The notes beneath the pieces were generated by a model. The model ran no database searches. It saw only the letters and a program-made list of their open reading frames with translations, and was not told where the DNA came from. The translations under genes were made by a program, and so were the position numbers. Shown here in pieces: positions 37,509 through 47,370 of a stretch of DNA of 64,000 nt. The stretch spans positions 10,001-74,000 of the forward strand of contig NZ_FVZC01000006.1 in NCBI RefSeq assembly GCF_900166585.1, read 5' to 3'. Each line of letters begins with the position of its first letter. The first letter of the stretch is position 1. The DNA is from Mesobacillus jeotgali. Lineage in GTDB: Bacteria > Bacillota > Bacilli > Bacillales > Cytobacillaceae.

Positions 37509-38981
37509 TTGAATACTAATACAATTAAAGAACAATGGTTTGCCAACGTGAAGGGGGACATCCTTTCGGGTATTGTCGTTGCGCTTGCTTTGATTCCGGA
37601 AGCGATCGCTTTTTCGATTATTGCTGGTGTTGATCCAATGGTAGGGCTTTACGCCTCATTCGCTATTGCTGTGACAATCGCGTTCGTGGGCGGACGCCCT
37701 GGAATGATTTCAGCAGCGACTGGTGCAATGGCACTGGTGATGGTGACACTTGTTGCGGACCATGGATTGCAATATTTAATGGCAGCTACGATTTTGACAG
37801 GAATCCTGCAGATTCTGTTCGGTGCGTTAAAATTAGCGCGCTTCATGAAGTTCATTCCGCGTTCCGTCATGATTGGATTCGTGAATGCACTGGCCATCTT
37901 AATTTTTATGGCGCAGCTTGAACAGTTTGTTGATGCTACATGGGTCATGTATGCAATGGTAGCGGGGGCGCTTGGAATCATTTATCTTTTCCCGCGCCTC
38001 ACCAAAGCAGTTCCGTCACCGCTTGTGGCGATTATTGTGATTACCGTAATTGCTCTAATGACAAAAAGTGATGTCAGAACTGTTGGGGACATGGGGAATC
38101 TTACGGCTGCATTACCTTCTTTCCTGATTCCTGATGTGCCATTCAATCTCGAAACGTTAAAGATCATTTTCCCATATTCATTGGCTTTGTCGATTGTCGG
38201 CTTGCTTGAATCTTTGCTGACTGCATCAATTGTCGATGATATAACGGATACTTCAAGTGATAAAAATAGAGAAAGCCGCGGCCAGGGAATTGCGAATATC
38301 GTTGCTGGATTGTTCGGCGGCATGGCAGGCTGCGCCATGATCGGCCAGTCTGTCATCAATGTGAAATCTGGCGGCAGGGGCAGATTGTCAGCTTTCGTAG
38401 CTGGTACATTCCTGATGTTTCTGATAATAGTTTTAGGGAATATCGTGGTGCAAATTCCCATGGCAGCCCTGGTCGGTGTCATGATCATGGTTTCAATTGG
38501 AACATTCGACTGGTCGTCGATCAAAGGCATGGCAAAGACTCCCGTTACAGATTCAATCGTAATGGTTGTCACAACGGTTACGACTGTGTTCACCCATGAC
38601 CTGTCAAAAGGTGTATTTGCCGGTATTCTCCTAAGTGCCATTTTCTTCGTAGCGAAGATTTCAAAGGTGAAGGTCACTTCCACCTTAGATGTGGCTATGG
38701 AACGCCGCACATATTTTATAACAGGACAAGTATTCTTCGCCTCTGTCACTGACTTGATTGAAGCATTCGATTTGAGAGAAACTGTAAAAGAAGTCGTGAT
38801 TGATCTGACACATGCCCATGTTTGGGACGACTCAGCCGTTGCAGCAATTGATAGAATCGTCATCAAGTTGAGGGAGAACGGTACGTTCGTCCGTTTGCAA
38901 GGCTTGAATGAGCCAAGTTCTCATTTGATCGACAAACTGGCGGTTCACAAACAGGAAGGCGCAAAACTTTCAGGACACTAA
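37509..38981 (+). CDS. SulP-family anion transporter with STAS domain
   Basis: 490 aa. N-terminal membrane domain with SulP signature [36 protein letters not shown] and [14 protein letters not shown]; about ten to eleven helices; C-terminal STAS domain from about residue 395 ([40 protein letters not shown]). Transports sulfate, bicarbonate or similar anions. Start TTG 37509 follows AAGGGGTG; a longer frame to 37467 has no site. Formerly followed by a universal stress protein gene, now decayed, a pairing seen with SulP genes in Bacillus. Confidence 0.88.
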   Translation: MNTNTIKEQWFANVKGDILSGIVVALALIPEAIAFSIIAGVDPMVGLYASFAIAVTIAFVGGRPGMISAATGAMALVMVTLVADHGLQYLMAATILTGILQILFGALKLARFMKFIPRSVMIGFVNALAILIFMAQLEQFVDATWVMYAMVAGALGIIYLFPRLTKAVPSPLVAIIVITVIALMTKSDVRTVGDMGNLTAALPSFLIPDVPFNLETLKIIFPYSLALSIVGLLESLLTASIVDDITDTSSDKNRESRGQGIANIVAGLFGGMAGCAMIGQSVINVKSGGRGRLSAFVAGTFLMFLIIVLGNIVVQIPMAALVGVMIMVSIGTFDWSSIKGMAKTPVTDSIVMVVTTVTTVFTHDLSKGVFAGILLSAIFFVAKISKVKVTSTLDVAMERRTYFITGQVFFASVTDLIEAFDLRETVKEVVIDLTHAHVWDDSAVAAIDRIVIKLRENGTFVRLQGLNEPSSHLIDKLAVHKQEGAKLSGH

Positions 38982-38989
38982 AAATATTT

Positions 38990-39028
38990 TAAAGAAAGCA
39001 CGTTGATGAATCAGCGTGCTTTCTTTAA
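38990..39028 (+). terminator. Hairpin after sulP
   Basis: AAAGAAAGCACG...CGTGCTTTCTTT stem with a poor U tract; perhaps a partial terminator or processing site between sulP and the usp remnant. Confidence 0.55.
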
Positions 39029-39060
39029 ATGTTAAATAATGGACGTTAAACTCAGGAGGA

Positions 39061-39470
39061 ATGGCATTTTCAAAAAAACATGCTCGCTTCCAATGGTTCC
39101 GGGCATTCAGTCCGGGCAGGAAGAAAAGGCAGCAGAATTGGCCAAGCTTAGTAGTGATTGTGAAATAACTGTGTTTTATGTTATTGATGGGCAGACATTC
39201 AGGCAAGATGTTCTTCATAATCCAGATAGAGATGTAGTCGAGGAAAAAGAAAAGCAAGACATCAGCCGGTGACAAGCATGCTAGAAGAGGAAGGTTTGCT
39301 TCAAGTCTGTAAAGTTACTTGGTGAGCCAGGACTATCGATTGTTGACTATGCCAATAATAATGCATTCGATGTCGTTGTTGTTGGCAGTGTGGCCTGCAG
39401 GAAATTTTCCTCGAAAGCGTCAGCCAAAGCCGCAAAACGTGTAAAAGCACCTGTTTTGATCGTGAAATAA
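39061..39470 (+). pseudogene. Universal stress protein (UspA) pseudogene
   Basis: Fragments of a UspA gene are spread over three frames. One frame gives MLASNGSGHSVRA (UspA: ILV-TDGS-HS-RA), another EEKAAELAKLSSDCEITVFYVID followed by an early stop at 39270, and a third VKLLGEPGLSIVDYANNNAFDVVVVGS then ...AAKRVKAPVLIVK and stop at 39470. At least two frameshifts are needed, and the Gly-rich ATP loop after VVVGS is also altered, so this is true decay and not a single read error. A terminator still follows. Confidence 0.75.
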
Positions 39471-39472
39471 CC

Positions 39473-39506
39473 AGCGTTCAGGAAAAACCTGAGCGTTTTT
39501 TCATGT
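39473..39506 (+). terminator. Terminator of the sulP-usp unit
   Basis: AGCGTTCAGG-AAAAA-CCTGAGCGTT followed by TTTTCATG. Confidence 0.85.
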
Positions 39507-39567
39507 TTTTTGGTGCTTTTGCCAAACCTTTCATTAACATAACAGAAGATTATTAAGTGTGATCCAT

Positions 39568-39645
39568 TTAATATAGCGAGAATTTCATTTTTACAGCGGG
39601 AATCAGCTTTTTATAGCGAACTTTTCATTTTTATAGCGAATTGGA
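39568..39645. repeat. 20-bp tandem repeat, about 4 units
   Basis: TATAGCGAG / TACAGCGGG / TATAGCGAA / TATAGCGAA start at 39572, 39592, 39612 and 39632, exactly 20 bases apart, with AT-rich filler (TTTTCATTTT). Intergenic, non-coding. Confidence 0.85.
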
Positions 39646-39917
39646 ATTATCAATGATTTTTTCCAGTTTAAGCGTCGGAAATCCCGGCCTCGCCCGTTAA
39701 TTTCAATCTACAAAGAAAAAAGCCTTTTAGTAAGTTGGTTATTTATACATTTACTTGTGCTGTATGGTGTTTGATCATTCACGGAATTATCAACCTATTC
39801 ATATGGTATAATAGGCGCTTTCATCAGGAATGAATGTCTGTTGGAATTTTTATCATCCCCGCAGGTTTCATGCATGTAAAACAGGAAATAGTATAGCTGG
39901 AGAGTAAATATTAAATA

Positions 39918-39947
39918 TTGATAACAATTCCTTAATTAAAATATAAA
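39918..39947 (+). promoter_or_regulatory. Promoter candidates for ddl
   Basis: TTGATA-N18-TATAAA, 46 bases before ddl. A second candidate is an extended -10 TGGTATAAT at 39805-39812. Confidence 0.4.
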
Positions 39948-39993
39948 GTGGTAAAATAATAAGCGGATTGAATTTTATTGGAGGTCTATTTTT

Positions 39994-41076
39994 ATGAAGA
40001 CAAGAATAGGGCTGCTGTATGGCGGCAAATCGGCTGAACATAAAGTGTCGATGCAGACTGCATTGGCTGTGACAAAGGCATTGGATTTTGAAAACTATGA
40101 GATCTATCCTATATACATAACGGAGGAAGGGGAGTGGGTCAAGGGTCCACAGCTGAACGCACCTGCGGAGAACGTCAAGCAGCTGGAATTTGCGGATAAC
40201 TCGAACCTTCCGACGCCTTCGTTTACACCTGCATTATTCCAGGCGGGCGGAGGGAACGACAGCAAAACACTTGATGTCATCTTCCCATTGCTTCATGGGC
40301 CGAACGGTGAGGACGGGACTGTTCAGGGGCTGCTTGAATTATTGAACCTGCCGTATGTCGGAAATGGCGTTCTTGCCTCATCGGCAGGAATGGATAAAAT
40401 CGTTATGAAGAATATTTTCGCACAGGCTGGTCTGCCTCAGGTTGATTATGTGTCCGCCCTTCGCAGTGAATGGGAAAAGGACACCGAAAAAATATATGGT
40501 CTTGTTGAAGAAAGACTTGGTTATCCGTGCTTTGTAAAACCTGCAAACCTGGGCTCCAGCGTGGGTATCAGCAAGGCATCCAACAAGCAGGAACTTGAAG
40601 AGGCATTTAAAGAGGCGTTCCAATTTGATCGTAAAATCATCGTCGAACAGGGTGTCGTCGCTAGAGAAATCGAAATCGGTGTACTTGGTAACGATGAACC
40701 TGAATGCTCGGTAGTTGGTGAAATCGTGCCTAAGAAGGATTTCTATGACTATAAAGCGAAGTACGAAGATGGCGATACGGCGATGATCATCCCGGCTGAA
40801 ATTACGGAGCAGCAATATGCTGACCTGAAGGAAATGGCCATAACCGCATTCAAGGCACTTGATTGCTCAGGCCTTGTCCGTGCCGACTTTTTCTTGACGA
40901 AAGATGGCCAGCTGCTTATTAATGAAGTCAACACAATGCCTGGCTTTACGCCTTTCAGCATGTTCCCGCTGCTATGGAAGCATACGGGCGTCGAATATCC
41001 GCAGTTAATCGAAAAACTGGTGAACCTCGGAATCGAACGACACGCTGAAAAGCAGAAGATCAAATATACCTTTTAA
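39994..41076 (+). CDS. ddl: D-alanine--D-alanine ligase
   Basis: 360 aa ATP-grasp ligase making D-Ala-D-Ala for the peptidoglycan pentapeptide. Motifs: [49 protein letters not shown] (omega region HGxxGEDG), [18 protein letters not shown] (ATP binding) and [18 protein letters not shown] (metal-binding Glu/Asn). Tyr/Phe choice for D-Ala versus D-Lac is not resolved here. GGAGG before ATG. It supplies substrate for MurF, encoded next. Confidence 0.96.
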   Translation: MKTRIGLLYGGKSAEHKVSMQTALAVTKALDFENYEIYPIYITEEGEWVKGPQLNAPAENVKQLEFADNSNLPTPSFTPALFQAGGGNDSKTLDVIFPLLHGPNGEDGTVQGLLELLNLPYVGNGVLASSAGMDKIVMKNIFAQAGLPQVDYVSALRSEWEKDTEKIYGLVEERLGYPCFVKPANLGSSVGISKASNKQELEEAFKEAFQFDRKIIVEQGVVAREIEIGVLGNDEPECSVVGEIVPKKDFYDYKAKYEDGDTAMIIPAEITEQQYADLKEMAITAFKALDCSGLVRADFFLTKDGQLLINEVNTMPGFTPFSMFPLLWKHTGVEYPQLIEKLVNLGIERHAEKQKIKYTF

Positions 41077-41168
41077 CCTATAATCATCCAGGGTGACACG
41101 GCAGCCAGAGGCAAGGCCGTGTTCCTTTATTTAAGGATAAGGAAGTATAAATTTTTATTTGGAGAATT

Positions 41169-41278
41169 GTCTAGCTCCAGCGCCTGGTCCATCACGGTCC
41201 GCCCAATGAAGTTAAGACCACTTCACTGGTCCGCGTTCGTGCGCTTGTCGGTGCTGACCAAGGCGCTTGCGCTTTCTA
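41169..41278. repeat. Bacillus-type intergenic repeat (REP-like) between ddl and murF
   Basis: Begins GTCTAGCTCCAGCGCCTGG and ends GACCAAGGCGCTTGCGCTTTCT; the ends are complementary (AGCGCCT-GGTC with GACCAAGGCGCT), and an inner repeat AATGAAGT...ACTTCACTGG forms a second stem. From memory this element, with near-identical ends, is scattered through many Bacillus-group genomes between genes. Its GC content is higher than the flanks. Confidence 0.75.
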
Positions 41279-41296
41279 ACAGGAGGATATAATACT

Positions 41297-42676
41297 ATGA
41301 TCCAAAAAACTCTATCACAAATCGCTCAAATGGCGGGCGGCCTGAATGATATCAGCAAATTTGCCGATGTCGAAGTCAAAGGAGTTTCCATTGACACTCG
41401 TAAAATTGAAGCTGGCAATTTATTTGTTCCCTTTAAAGGTGTGCGCACAGATGGACATAAATTCGTAGCAGAGGCCATCCAGAATGGCGGAGCTTCTGCT
41501 GCCCTCTGGCAACAGGATGTACCAAATCCGCCGGAGGATTTGCCGGTTATCATCGTCGAAGATACAACGACTGCCCTCCAGGAGCTGGCAAGAAGCTACC
41601 GTAATTCGTTGGATATCAAGGTTGTCGGCATCACCGGCAGCAATGGAAAAACAACGACAAAGGACATGACAGCAAATCTGCTTGCCCAAAAATACAAGGT
41701 TCAAAAAACTGAGGGGAACTTCAATAACCATCTTGGACTTCCGCTTACACTTCTGCGTCTCCAAGAAGATACAGAAGTTGCCGTGCTTGAAATGGGCATG
41801 AGCAGCAAAGGTGAGATTGAGTTTTTAACAAAACTGGGCCGTCCGGATGCTGTGATCATCACAAATATCGGAGAATCTCACTTGCTTGACCTTGGTTCAA
41901 GGGAAGCGATTGCAGATGCGAAGCTGGAAATCATCAGCGGACTCCAGGAAAACGGACTGATCATTTTTCACGGAGATGAGCCGCTATTGCAGGAGAGGCT
42001 GCAGGATTACAAAGGAAATGGTGTCCTGAAAACCTTCGGCGCGAGCCAGGATAATGATTTGTATCCTGTAAAAATCGAACCGATGGAAAATGGCAACAAA
42101 TTCACCACGAATATCGGCAGTGAAACTTATTATTTGCCGGTCCTTGGAAACCATAATATCCTGAATGCGCTGGCAGCCATGCTGGCAGCTGAATTTTTGG
42201 GCGTACCTTTTAATAAAATGAACGACGGTTTCGCAACCTTGAAGCTGACAAATATGAGGATGGAACTATCAGAGGGTGCCCATGGCGAAAAGATCATTAA
42301 CGACGCCTACAACGCAAGTCCGACATCGATGAATGCGGCAATCGATCTTGTTGCCAATCTGTCAGGGTATAGCAGAAAAATCCTCGTCCTCGGTGACATG
42401 CTCGAGCTTGGGCCACTGGAGGAAGAGTACCATTACAAAGTAGGCACTTCACTCGATGCAGCTAAAATTGACTACGTGTTCACATACGGCAAGCTGAGCG
42501 AGTCAATAGCCAAAGGCGCAAAAGAAGTCCTTGGCGAAAACAGGGCATTTGCTTTCCAGGATAAACAGCAATTGAGCGATGAACTGAAAAAACACGTAAC
42601 GGATGAAACAATCGTCCTTGTAAAAGCTTCACGGGGCATGGCACTTGAAGAAGTCGTGCAGGCCTTGCAGAAGTAA
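41297..42676 (+). CDS. murF: UDP-MurNAc-tripeptide--D-Ala-D-Ala ligase
   Basis: 459 aa Mur ligase, last cytosolic step of UDP-MurNAc-pentapeptide synthesis. N-terminal domain with VKGVSIDTRKIEAGNLFVPFKG; P-loop VGITGSNGKTTTKDM; EMGMSSKGEIEFL; NDAYNASPTSMNAAID; C-terminal VLGDMLELG. Start ATG 41297 with AGGAGG eight to nine bases before it; the longer frame begins inside the repeat element. Probably transcribed with ddl. Confidence 0.96.
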   Translation: MIQKTLSQIAQMAGGLNDISKFADVEVKGVSIDTRKIEAGNLFVPFKGVRTDGHKFVAEAIQNGGASAALWQQDVPNPPEDLPVIIVEDTTTALQELARSYRNSLDIKVVGITGSNGKTTTKDMTANLLAQKYKVQKTEGNFNNHLGLPLTLLRLQEDTEVAVLEMGMSSKGEIEFLTKLGRPDAVIITNIGESHLLDLGSREAIADAKLEIISGLQENGLIIFHGDEPLLQERLQDYKGNGVLKTFGASQDNDLYPVKIEPMENGNKFTTNIGSETYYLPVLGNHNILNALAAMLAAEFLGVPFNKMNDGFATLKLTNMRMELSEGAHGEKIINDAYNASPTSMNAAIDLVANLSGYSRKILVLGDMLELGPLEEEYHYKVGTSLDAAKIDYVFTYGKLSESIAKGAKEVLGENRAFAFQDKQQLSDELKKHVTDETIVLVKASRGMALEEVVQALQK

Positions 42677-42685
42677 TGATCGTCG

Positions 42686-42716
42686 AAAAGATGTCCATTC
42701 ATCAGGACATCTTTTT
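42686..42716 (+). terminator. Terminator of ddl-murF
   Basis: AAAAGATGTCC...GGACATCTTTTT. Confidence 0.88.
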
Positions 42717-42823
42717 GGTGTTTTTGCCGTTAATTTTACAAAAGGCTTTATCGAGGAAATTCTGGGTTAAATGATTTAAAATGGGGAAAGATTAAATACG
42801 AGAAAAACTAATGGGTGATGGTT

Positions 42824-43534
42824 ATGATAGGTTGTCTGTTAATCCATGGATTTACCGGTGCTCCTTATGAAGTTGAGCCTTTAGCCCAGTCACTTAAAGC
42901 AAGAACCGACTGGAAAATAGTTGTTCCTACCCTTCCTGGACATGGCGACGAGCTCAGTTTGAAGGGAATCAAGCATAACGAATGGATCAACCATGCTGAA
43001 AAAGAACTGAAGGCTCTTTTGACTGAGTGTGACACCGTATATGTGGTTGGGTTTTCGATGGGCGGTCTGATTGCCAGTTATCTTGCCTCAACCTATCCGG
43101 TCGAAAAACTAGTCCTGCTTAGTGCTGCTGCCTATTACGTTAATCCAAAGCAGCTTGCCTCCGACATCAGGGAAATGATGAGGGATACAGTAAAAGGGAA
43201 ATTGAAGGAAAATGAGTTATTCAGGCGTTATACAAGAAAAATCAAAGAAACACCCATGACCGCTACCTTGCAGTTTCGCAGGCTTGTGAGCAAAATCAAG
43301 CCTATTCTCAACGATGTGAAGGTGCCTACCTTAATCGCCCAGGGCGAAAGTGACGGCATTGTCCCCCCGAAAAGCGCCCATTACTTATATGAAAATATTG
43401 GCGCGGAAGAAAAACGGCTGGTTTTTTATAAGAACTCCAAACATCTGATTTGCCACTGTGATGAAAAGGAACACTTATTTAACGAGGTATATGATTTTTT
43501 GACTTCCAGACCAAGAGAGGGAATTAGCAGCTGA
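42824..43534 (+). CDS. Carboxylesterase-type alpha/beta hydrolase
   Basis: 236 aa, similar in layout to Geobacillus Est30 and B. subtilis YvaK: oxyanion segment LLIHGFTGAPYEVEPLAQ, nucleophile elbow VVGFSMGGLIA (Ser near 93), acid in AQGESDGIVPP and His in NSKHLICHC. The short alpha cap domain lies between. Probably hydrolyses short acyl esters in the cytosol. The ATG at 42824 is favoured by GGTGATGG upstream; an ATG and a GTG two and three codons earlier are alternatives. Confidence 0.85.
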   Translation: MIGCLLIHGFTGAPYEVEPLAQSLKARTDWKIVVPTLPGHGDELSLKGIKHNEWINHAEKELKALLTECDTVYVVGFSMGGLIASYLASTYPVEKLVLLSAAAYYVNPKQLASDIREMMRDTVKGKLKENELFRRYTRKIKETPMTATLQFRRLVSKIKPILNDVKVPTLIAQGESDGIVPPKSAHYLYENIGAEEKRLVFYKNSKHLICHCDEKEHLFNEVYDFLTSRPREGISS

Positions 43535-43550
43535 GGATTTGCCTCGAAAA

Positions 43551-43579
43551 TTGCTTTTCCTGCCTAAAGATGGTATCAT
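43551..43579 (+). promoter_or_regulatory. Promoter of a short transcript upstream of cshA
   Basis: TTGCTT-N17-TATCAT with an extended -10 (TGGTATCAT). It is only about 40 bases from the next terminator. Confidence 0.6.
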
Positions 43580-43585
43580 GAATAT

Positions 43586-43649
43586 TGAGTGTCTAACTGA
43601 GAAAATCCTTTAAGCGGACATACTCCCGTGCTGGAGAATGTCTTTTTTT
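43586..43649 (+). ncRNA. Predicted short terminated RNA or cshA leader attenuator
   Basis: Between the promoter at 43551 and the terminator GACAT-A-CTCC...GGAG-A-ATGTC + T7 (43617-43649) there is room for an RNA of about 64 bases without a reading frame. It could be a small RNA, or a leader in which read-through to cshA is controlled. No known family recognised. Confidence 0.4.
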
Positions 43650-43862
43650 GCTAATATTTCAGGTTCTGTGCTTCAGCATCCGCAAGCGACTGCTGATTCA
43701 GCCCTGCTTAAAACACAAGGTGCTAACACCTATTTGCCGTAAAGGTACAATAAACTAACCAGAATCAGAAATGATTTGGATCCTTAAACAGCCACTTAAA
43801 TAAACGAAGCATCGGAAGAACCGGTGCGGGATAAATGTGAACATAAAGGAGAATGAGCAAAG

Positions 43863-45335
43863 TTGACAATGTTCCAAGACATGGGCATTAGCCCCGCAAC
43901 ATTAAAAGCTGTAAAGAATATGGGTTTTGAGGAAGCAACTCCAATTCAGGCAGAGACGATTCCAATCAGCCTTCAGAATAAAGACGTGATCGGCCAGGCG
44001 CAGACAGGTACTGGCAAGACTGCTGCTTTCGGTATTCCTCTAGTGGAAAAAATCAAGAAAGAAAACCATAATATTCAGGGAATCATCATCGCGCCAACTC
44101 GTGAATTGGCAATCCAGGTTTCCGAGGAATTATATAAAATTGGTGCTGGCAAAAGAGTGGGTGTACTTGCTATCTACGGCGGCCAGGACATCAACCGACA
44201 GATTCGCGCACTGAAAAAAGGTCCGCATATCATTGTCGGAACACCAGGACGTCTGCTTGACCACATTAACAGAAAGACAATCCGTCTGGATAATGTTGAA
44301 ACAGTCATCCTTGACGAAGCAGATGAAATGCTGAACATGGGCTTCATCGAAGATATCGAAGCCATCCTTGCGCAAATCCCGAACGAACGCCAGACATTAT
44401 TGTTCTCGGCAACAATGCCTGGACCGATTCGCAAGATCGCTGAGCGCTTCATGAAGGACCCTGAAGTTGTTAAAGTCAAAGCGAAGGAAATGACTGTTCC
44501 TTTGATTGAGCAATTCTATGTTGAAGTTCAGGAAAAGAACAAGTTCGACGTTCTTACACGTCTTCTTGACATCCAATCTCCAGAATTGGCAATCATCTTC
44601 GGACGCACAAAGCGCCGGGTAGATGAGCTTGCTGAAGCATTGAACCTGCGCGGCTACACTGCTGAAGGAATCCACGGCGACCTTACGCAGGCGAAGCGTA
44701 TGTCTGTTCTAAGAAAATTCAAGGAAGGTTCAATCGACGTGCTTGTTGCGACAGACGTGGCAGCTCGAGGACTTGATATTTCCGGTGTAACGCACGTTTA
44801 CAACTTCGATATCCCGCAGGACCCTGAAAGCTATGTACACCGTATCGGACGTACTGGCCGTGCAGGTAAAGAGGGTATGGCGATTACGTTTGTCACACAT
44901 AGAGAGACTTCTTACCTCCATGTAGTGGAAAAAACGACTAAACGCCGCATGGAAAAAATGGTGGCTCCAACCTTGGACCAGGCGCTTGAAGGCCAGCAAA
45001 GAGCAGTTGTTGAAAAGATTACACAAACAATCGAATCAAACAACCTTCAATACTACCGCCAGGCTGCAGATGAGCTATTAAAAGACCATGATGCTCAAAC
45101 AGTCGTTGCTTCAGTATTGAAAATGCTCACTAAAGAGCCTGATACAACTCCTGTTAAGCTTACTGAGGAAAAGCCTCTTCCAAACAGAAGAGACAAGAAA
45201 CCTCAGGGAGACCGCAAGAGATTCGATAACCGAGGCGACGGCCGTAAGAAACCTTACAAGCCACGTTCTGGCACAAAACGCACAGGCGGCGGCAGCAGAG
45301 AAGGCGGCGGCTACAAATCAAGATCATCACGCTAA
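43863..45335 (+). CDS. cshA: DEAD-box RNA helicase CshA
   Basis: 490 aa, RNA helicase of the degradosome and cold-shock/ribosome assembly. Q motif FEEATPIQ, Walker [19 protein letters not shown] in [17 protein letters not shown] in [25 protein letters not shown] and [14 protein letters not shown]-terminal tail (from 435) is Arg/Gly/Lys-rich ([22 protein letters not shown]), an RNA-binding extension. Near-identical to B. subtilis CshA (YdbR). TTG 43863 is preferred (AAAGGAG 11 bases before). Leader of over 200 bases. Confidence 0.96.
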   Translation: MTMFQDMGISPATLKAVKNMGFEEATPIQAETIPISLQNKDVIGQAQTGTGKTAAFGIPLVEKIKKENHNIQGIIIAPTRELAIQVSEELYKIGAGKRVGVLAIYGGQDINRQIRALKKGPHIIVGTPGRLLDHINRKTIRLDNVETVILDEADEMLNMGFIEDIEAILAQIPNERQTLLFSATMPGPIRKIAERFMKDPEVVKVKAKEMTVPLIEQFYVEVQEKNKFDVLTRLLDIQSPELAIIFGRTKRRVDELAEALNLRGYTAEGIHGDLTQAKRMSVLRKFKEGSIDVLVATDVAARGLDISGVTHVYNFDIPQDPESYVHRIGRTGRAGKEGMAITFVTHRETSYLHVVEKTTKRRMEKMVAPTLDQALEGQQRAVVEKITQTIESNNLQYYRQAADELLKDHDAQTVVASVLKMLTKEPDTTPVKLTEEKPLPNRRDKKPQGDRKRFDNRGDGRKKPYKPRSGTKRTGGGSREGGGYKSRSSR

Positions 45336-45342
45336 ATTAAAG

Positions 45343-45381
45343 GCAAAATCCCCGGATGTTAAATACAGCCGGGGATTTTTT
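45343..45381 (+). terminator. Terminator of cshA
   Basis: AAATCCCCGG...CCGGGGATTT followed by TTTTTC. Confidence 0.93.
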
Positions 45382-45527
45382 TCTTTACTGATTTTAGTTA
45401 GGTGTTCATTTTGGTGGATATCTACCGCCTTTTTATGAAGAATTGGTGAATTTGGAATAATTTGCCGCCTGCATATTGGGTTATACGTACCGAAACTGAG
45501 CTTAGTTTTTCATGTAGGATTACTTTA

Positions 45528-45653
45528 TTGACCACATTTTAGAATATATCAATCACTTTTTGAGATTTATCCACCACATTTTGAATTATATCGACCACTA
45601 TTCGAGCTATATCGACCACATTTCCAAATATATCGACCAACCTTTAATTCAGC
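45528..45653. repeat. 21-bp tandem repeat, 6 units
   Basis: Units starting TTGACCAC, TCAATCAC, TCCACCAC, TCGACCAC, TCGACCAC, TCGACCAA at 45528, 45549, 45570, 45591, 45612, 45633. Consensus TCGACCACATTTTGAATTATA. The open frame across it only reads a seven-residue repeat (YIDHxxx) and lacks a ribosome site. Confidence 0.9.
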
Positions 45654-45782
45654 CGCTATTATTTTCCGATGTCCTCATGTATAACCTTGTGTGTTTATTA
45701 CACCTTCTTTACCTCAGTCATTTTCCCATTGAAGTTACCTGCAACGGGGCATACTACTATAAAAAGGACAGGGGTGGGACTG

Positions 45783-46748
45783 ATGACGATTGTGAGGCTT
45801 GGCTATGTGGCGATGAGTGAGGAACTGAAAAATGCTTCACCGTCACAGACGATGACATTCAAGCAATTCCAGGGGATTAAGGATCGTGATGCGGCAATTA
45901 ATAAGCTTGAAAGAATCGCGGTTTCCAATCTTGAGAATTGTCTTCGCCTGTTAAGGCACAGCAAGGCGAATGAAATTCATTTTTTTCGGCTTAGCTCCCG
46001 GCTGATTCCGCTTGCCAATCATGAAGAGCTTTCAGATTGGAAGTATATGCGGGCGTTAAAGGAACCATTGAAGGAAATCGCTGACTTTTTACATAAGAAT
46101 CCTATGAGGGTGGATTTCCATCCAGACCATTTTGTCCTGCTGAATACCTTGAAAACGGACACACTTAATAATTCGGTGAAGACGCTGGCGATGCACCGTG
46201 CGCTATTGAAAGGGATGGGGATTGATCCTGAACACCGCTGTGTCCTGCATGTTGGCGGTGTTTATGATGACAGGGAAAAAGCGCTGGAACAATTCATCCA
46301 AAACTGGGGTCTGGTTTCAACGCGGCTACAGAGCATGATCATGTTAGAAAATGATGATACTTCCTTCACGCTGCATGACACACTTTATCTGTGTGAAAAG
46401 CTGGGCATCCCGCTCGTATTTGATTACCACCATCATTTAGCCCATCATGAACATATTAACTGGCAGGAACAATGGGATCGGATTGTCGGAACTTGGGAGC
46501 ACTCAAGTCTGCCGGTGAAGATGCATATATCAAGTCCCCGATCTGAAAAGGATTTTCGCGCCCACAATGAATATGTGGATGCAAATATGTTCATGGAATT
46601 CCTGAATGGCATGAAAGGCTCCATCCCGGAAATCCACTGTATGATTGAAGCGAAAAAGAAAGACCTTGCACTATTCAGGCTGGCTGAAGACTTAAAGCAG
46701 ATGCCGGAAATCGAAATGATTGACGCCAGCAGCTTTCTGCTTCGGTAG
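45783..46748 (+). CDS. uvsE: UV-damage endonuclease UvsE/UvdE
   Basis: 321 aa TIM-barrel nuclease that nicks 5' to UV photoproducts and abasic sites. Family segments: VRLGYVAMSEEL at the N-terminus, HFFRLSSRLIPLANHE, RVDFHPDHFVLLNT, VLHVGGVYDDREKALEQF, MLENDDTSFTLHDTLYLCEKLGIPLVFDYHHH and VKMHISSPR, EIHCMIEAKKKDLAL. Metal-binding His and Glu residues are in these. ATG 45783 follows GGGGTGGGA; the frame upstream is intergenic. Useful for spore DNA repair. Confidence 0.93.
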   Translation: MTIVRLGYVAMSEELKNASPSQTMTFKQFQGIKDRDAAINKLERIAVSNLENCLRLLRHSKANEIHFFRLSSRLIPLANHEELSDWKYMRALKEPLKEIADFLHKNPMRVDFHPDHFVLLNTLKTDTLNNSVKTLAMHRALLKGMGIDPEHRCVLHVGGVYDDREKALEQFIQNWGLVSTRLQSMIMLENDDTSFTLHDTLYLCEKLGIPLVFDYHHHLAHHEHINWQEQWDRIVGTWEHSSLPVKMHISSPRSEKDFRAHNEYVDANMFMEFLNGMKGSIPEIHCMIEAKKKDLALFRLAEDLKQMPEIEMIDASSFLLR

Positions 46749-46887
46749 CCGGCATGATTCCGGCAGTTCCTGGCACTTGTCGAATCCGGCTTACAACATA
46801 TTCCTTCCCAATTTAGTGCCCCCACTGGTGTATAGTTGTTGTATACTTAGGAAGGTGCTATTAATTGGTAAAACGGGAGGATAATTT

Positions 46888-47370
46888 ATGACGATTTCTG
46901 AGCCGCAAAAGCGGATTTCCGAGCGGGCTTTGACTGTCTGGAAAATTACCGCTTGTCTTCACTCCCTGGTGGTGTGGGTATTAGCGGGCGGTTTGATCGC
47001 CATTACGATAATTTTTGACTTGCAAAAGTGGATCATTGGAGCAGCAATTGCTGTTGCAATCATATATAGCTATTTATTCATCTTTTTCTTGCCTAGACTG
47101 CGCTGGAAACGCTGGCGCTATGAAGTAAGGGAACAAGAGATCGAGCTTCAATACGGTGTTTTTATCGTAAAACGGACACTTATCCCTATGATTCGTGTCC
47201 AGCATGTCGATACGCTGCAGGGACCGCTGTTGAGGAAATACCAATTATCAACAGTGACGGTATCAACTGCTGCGACGGTCCATGAAATACCGGCGCTTGA
47301 TATGGAGGAAGCGGAAAGCTTAAGAACATCCATTTCGCGCCTGGCAAGGGTGGCGGATGAAGATGTCTGA
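46888..47370 (+). CDS. ydbS: PH-domain membrane protein YdbS
   Basis: 160 aa. Two N-terminal helices (about 20-70) and one bacterial PH domain (YEVREQEIELQYGVFIVKRTLIPMIRVQHVDTLQGPLLRKYQ). First gene of the ydbS-ydbT pair; in B. subtilis the pair is linked to resistance to antimicrobial peptides of related bacilli. Overlaps ydbT by 14 bases. GGGAGG ribosome site. Confidence 0.9.
   Translation: MTISEPQKRISERALTVWKITACLHSLVVWVLAGGLIAITIIFDLQKWIIGAAIAVAIIYSYLFIFFLPRLRWKRWRYEVREQEIELQYGVFIVKRTLIPMIRVQHVDTLQGPLLRKYQLSTVTVSTAATVHEIPALDMEEAESLRTSISRLARVADEDV

Noticed and set aside
45560..45820. 86-aa plus-strand frame before uvsE
   Set aside because: It reads the 21-bp repeat (YIDH repeats), has no ribosome site, and overlaps the true uvsE start.
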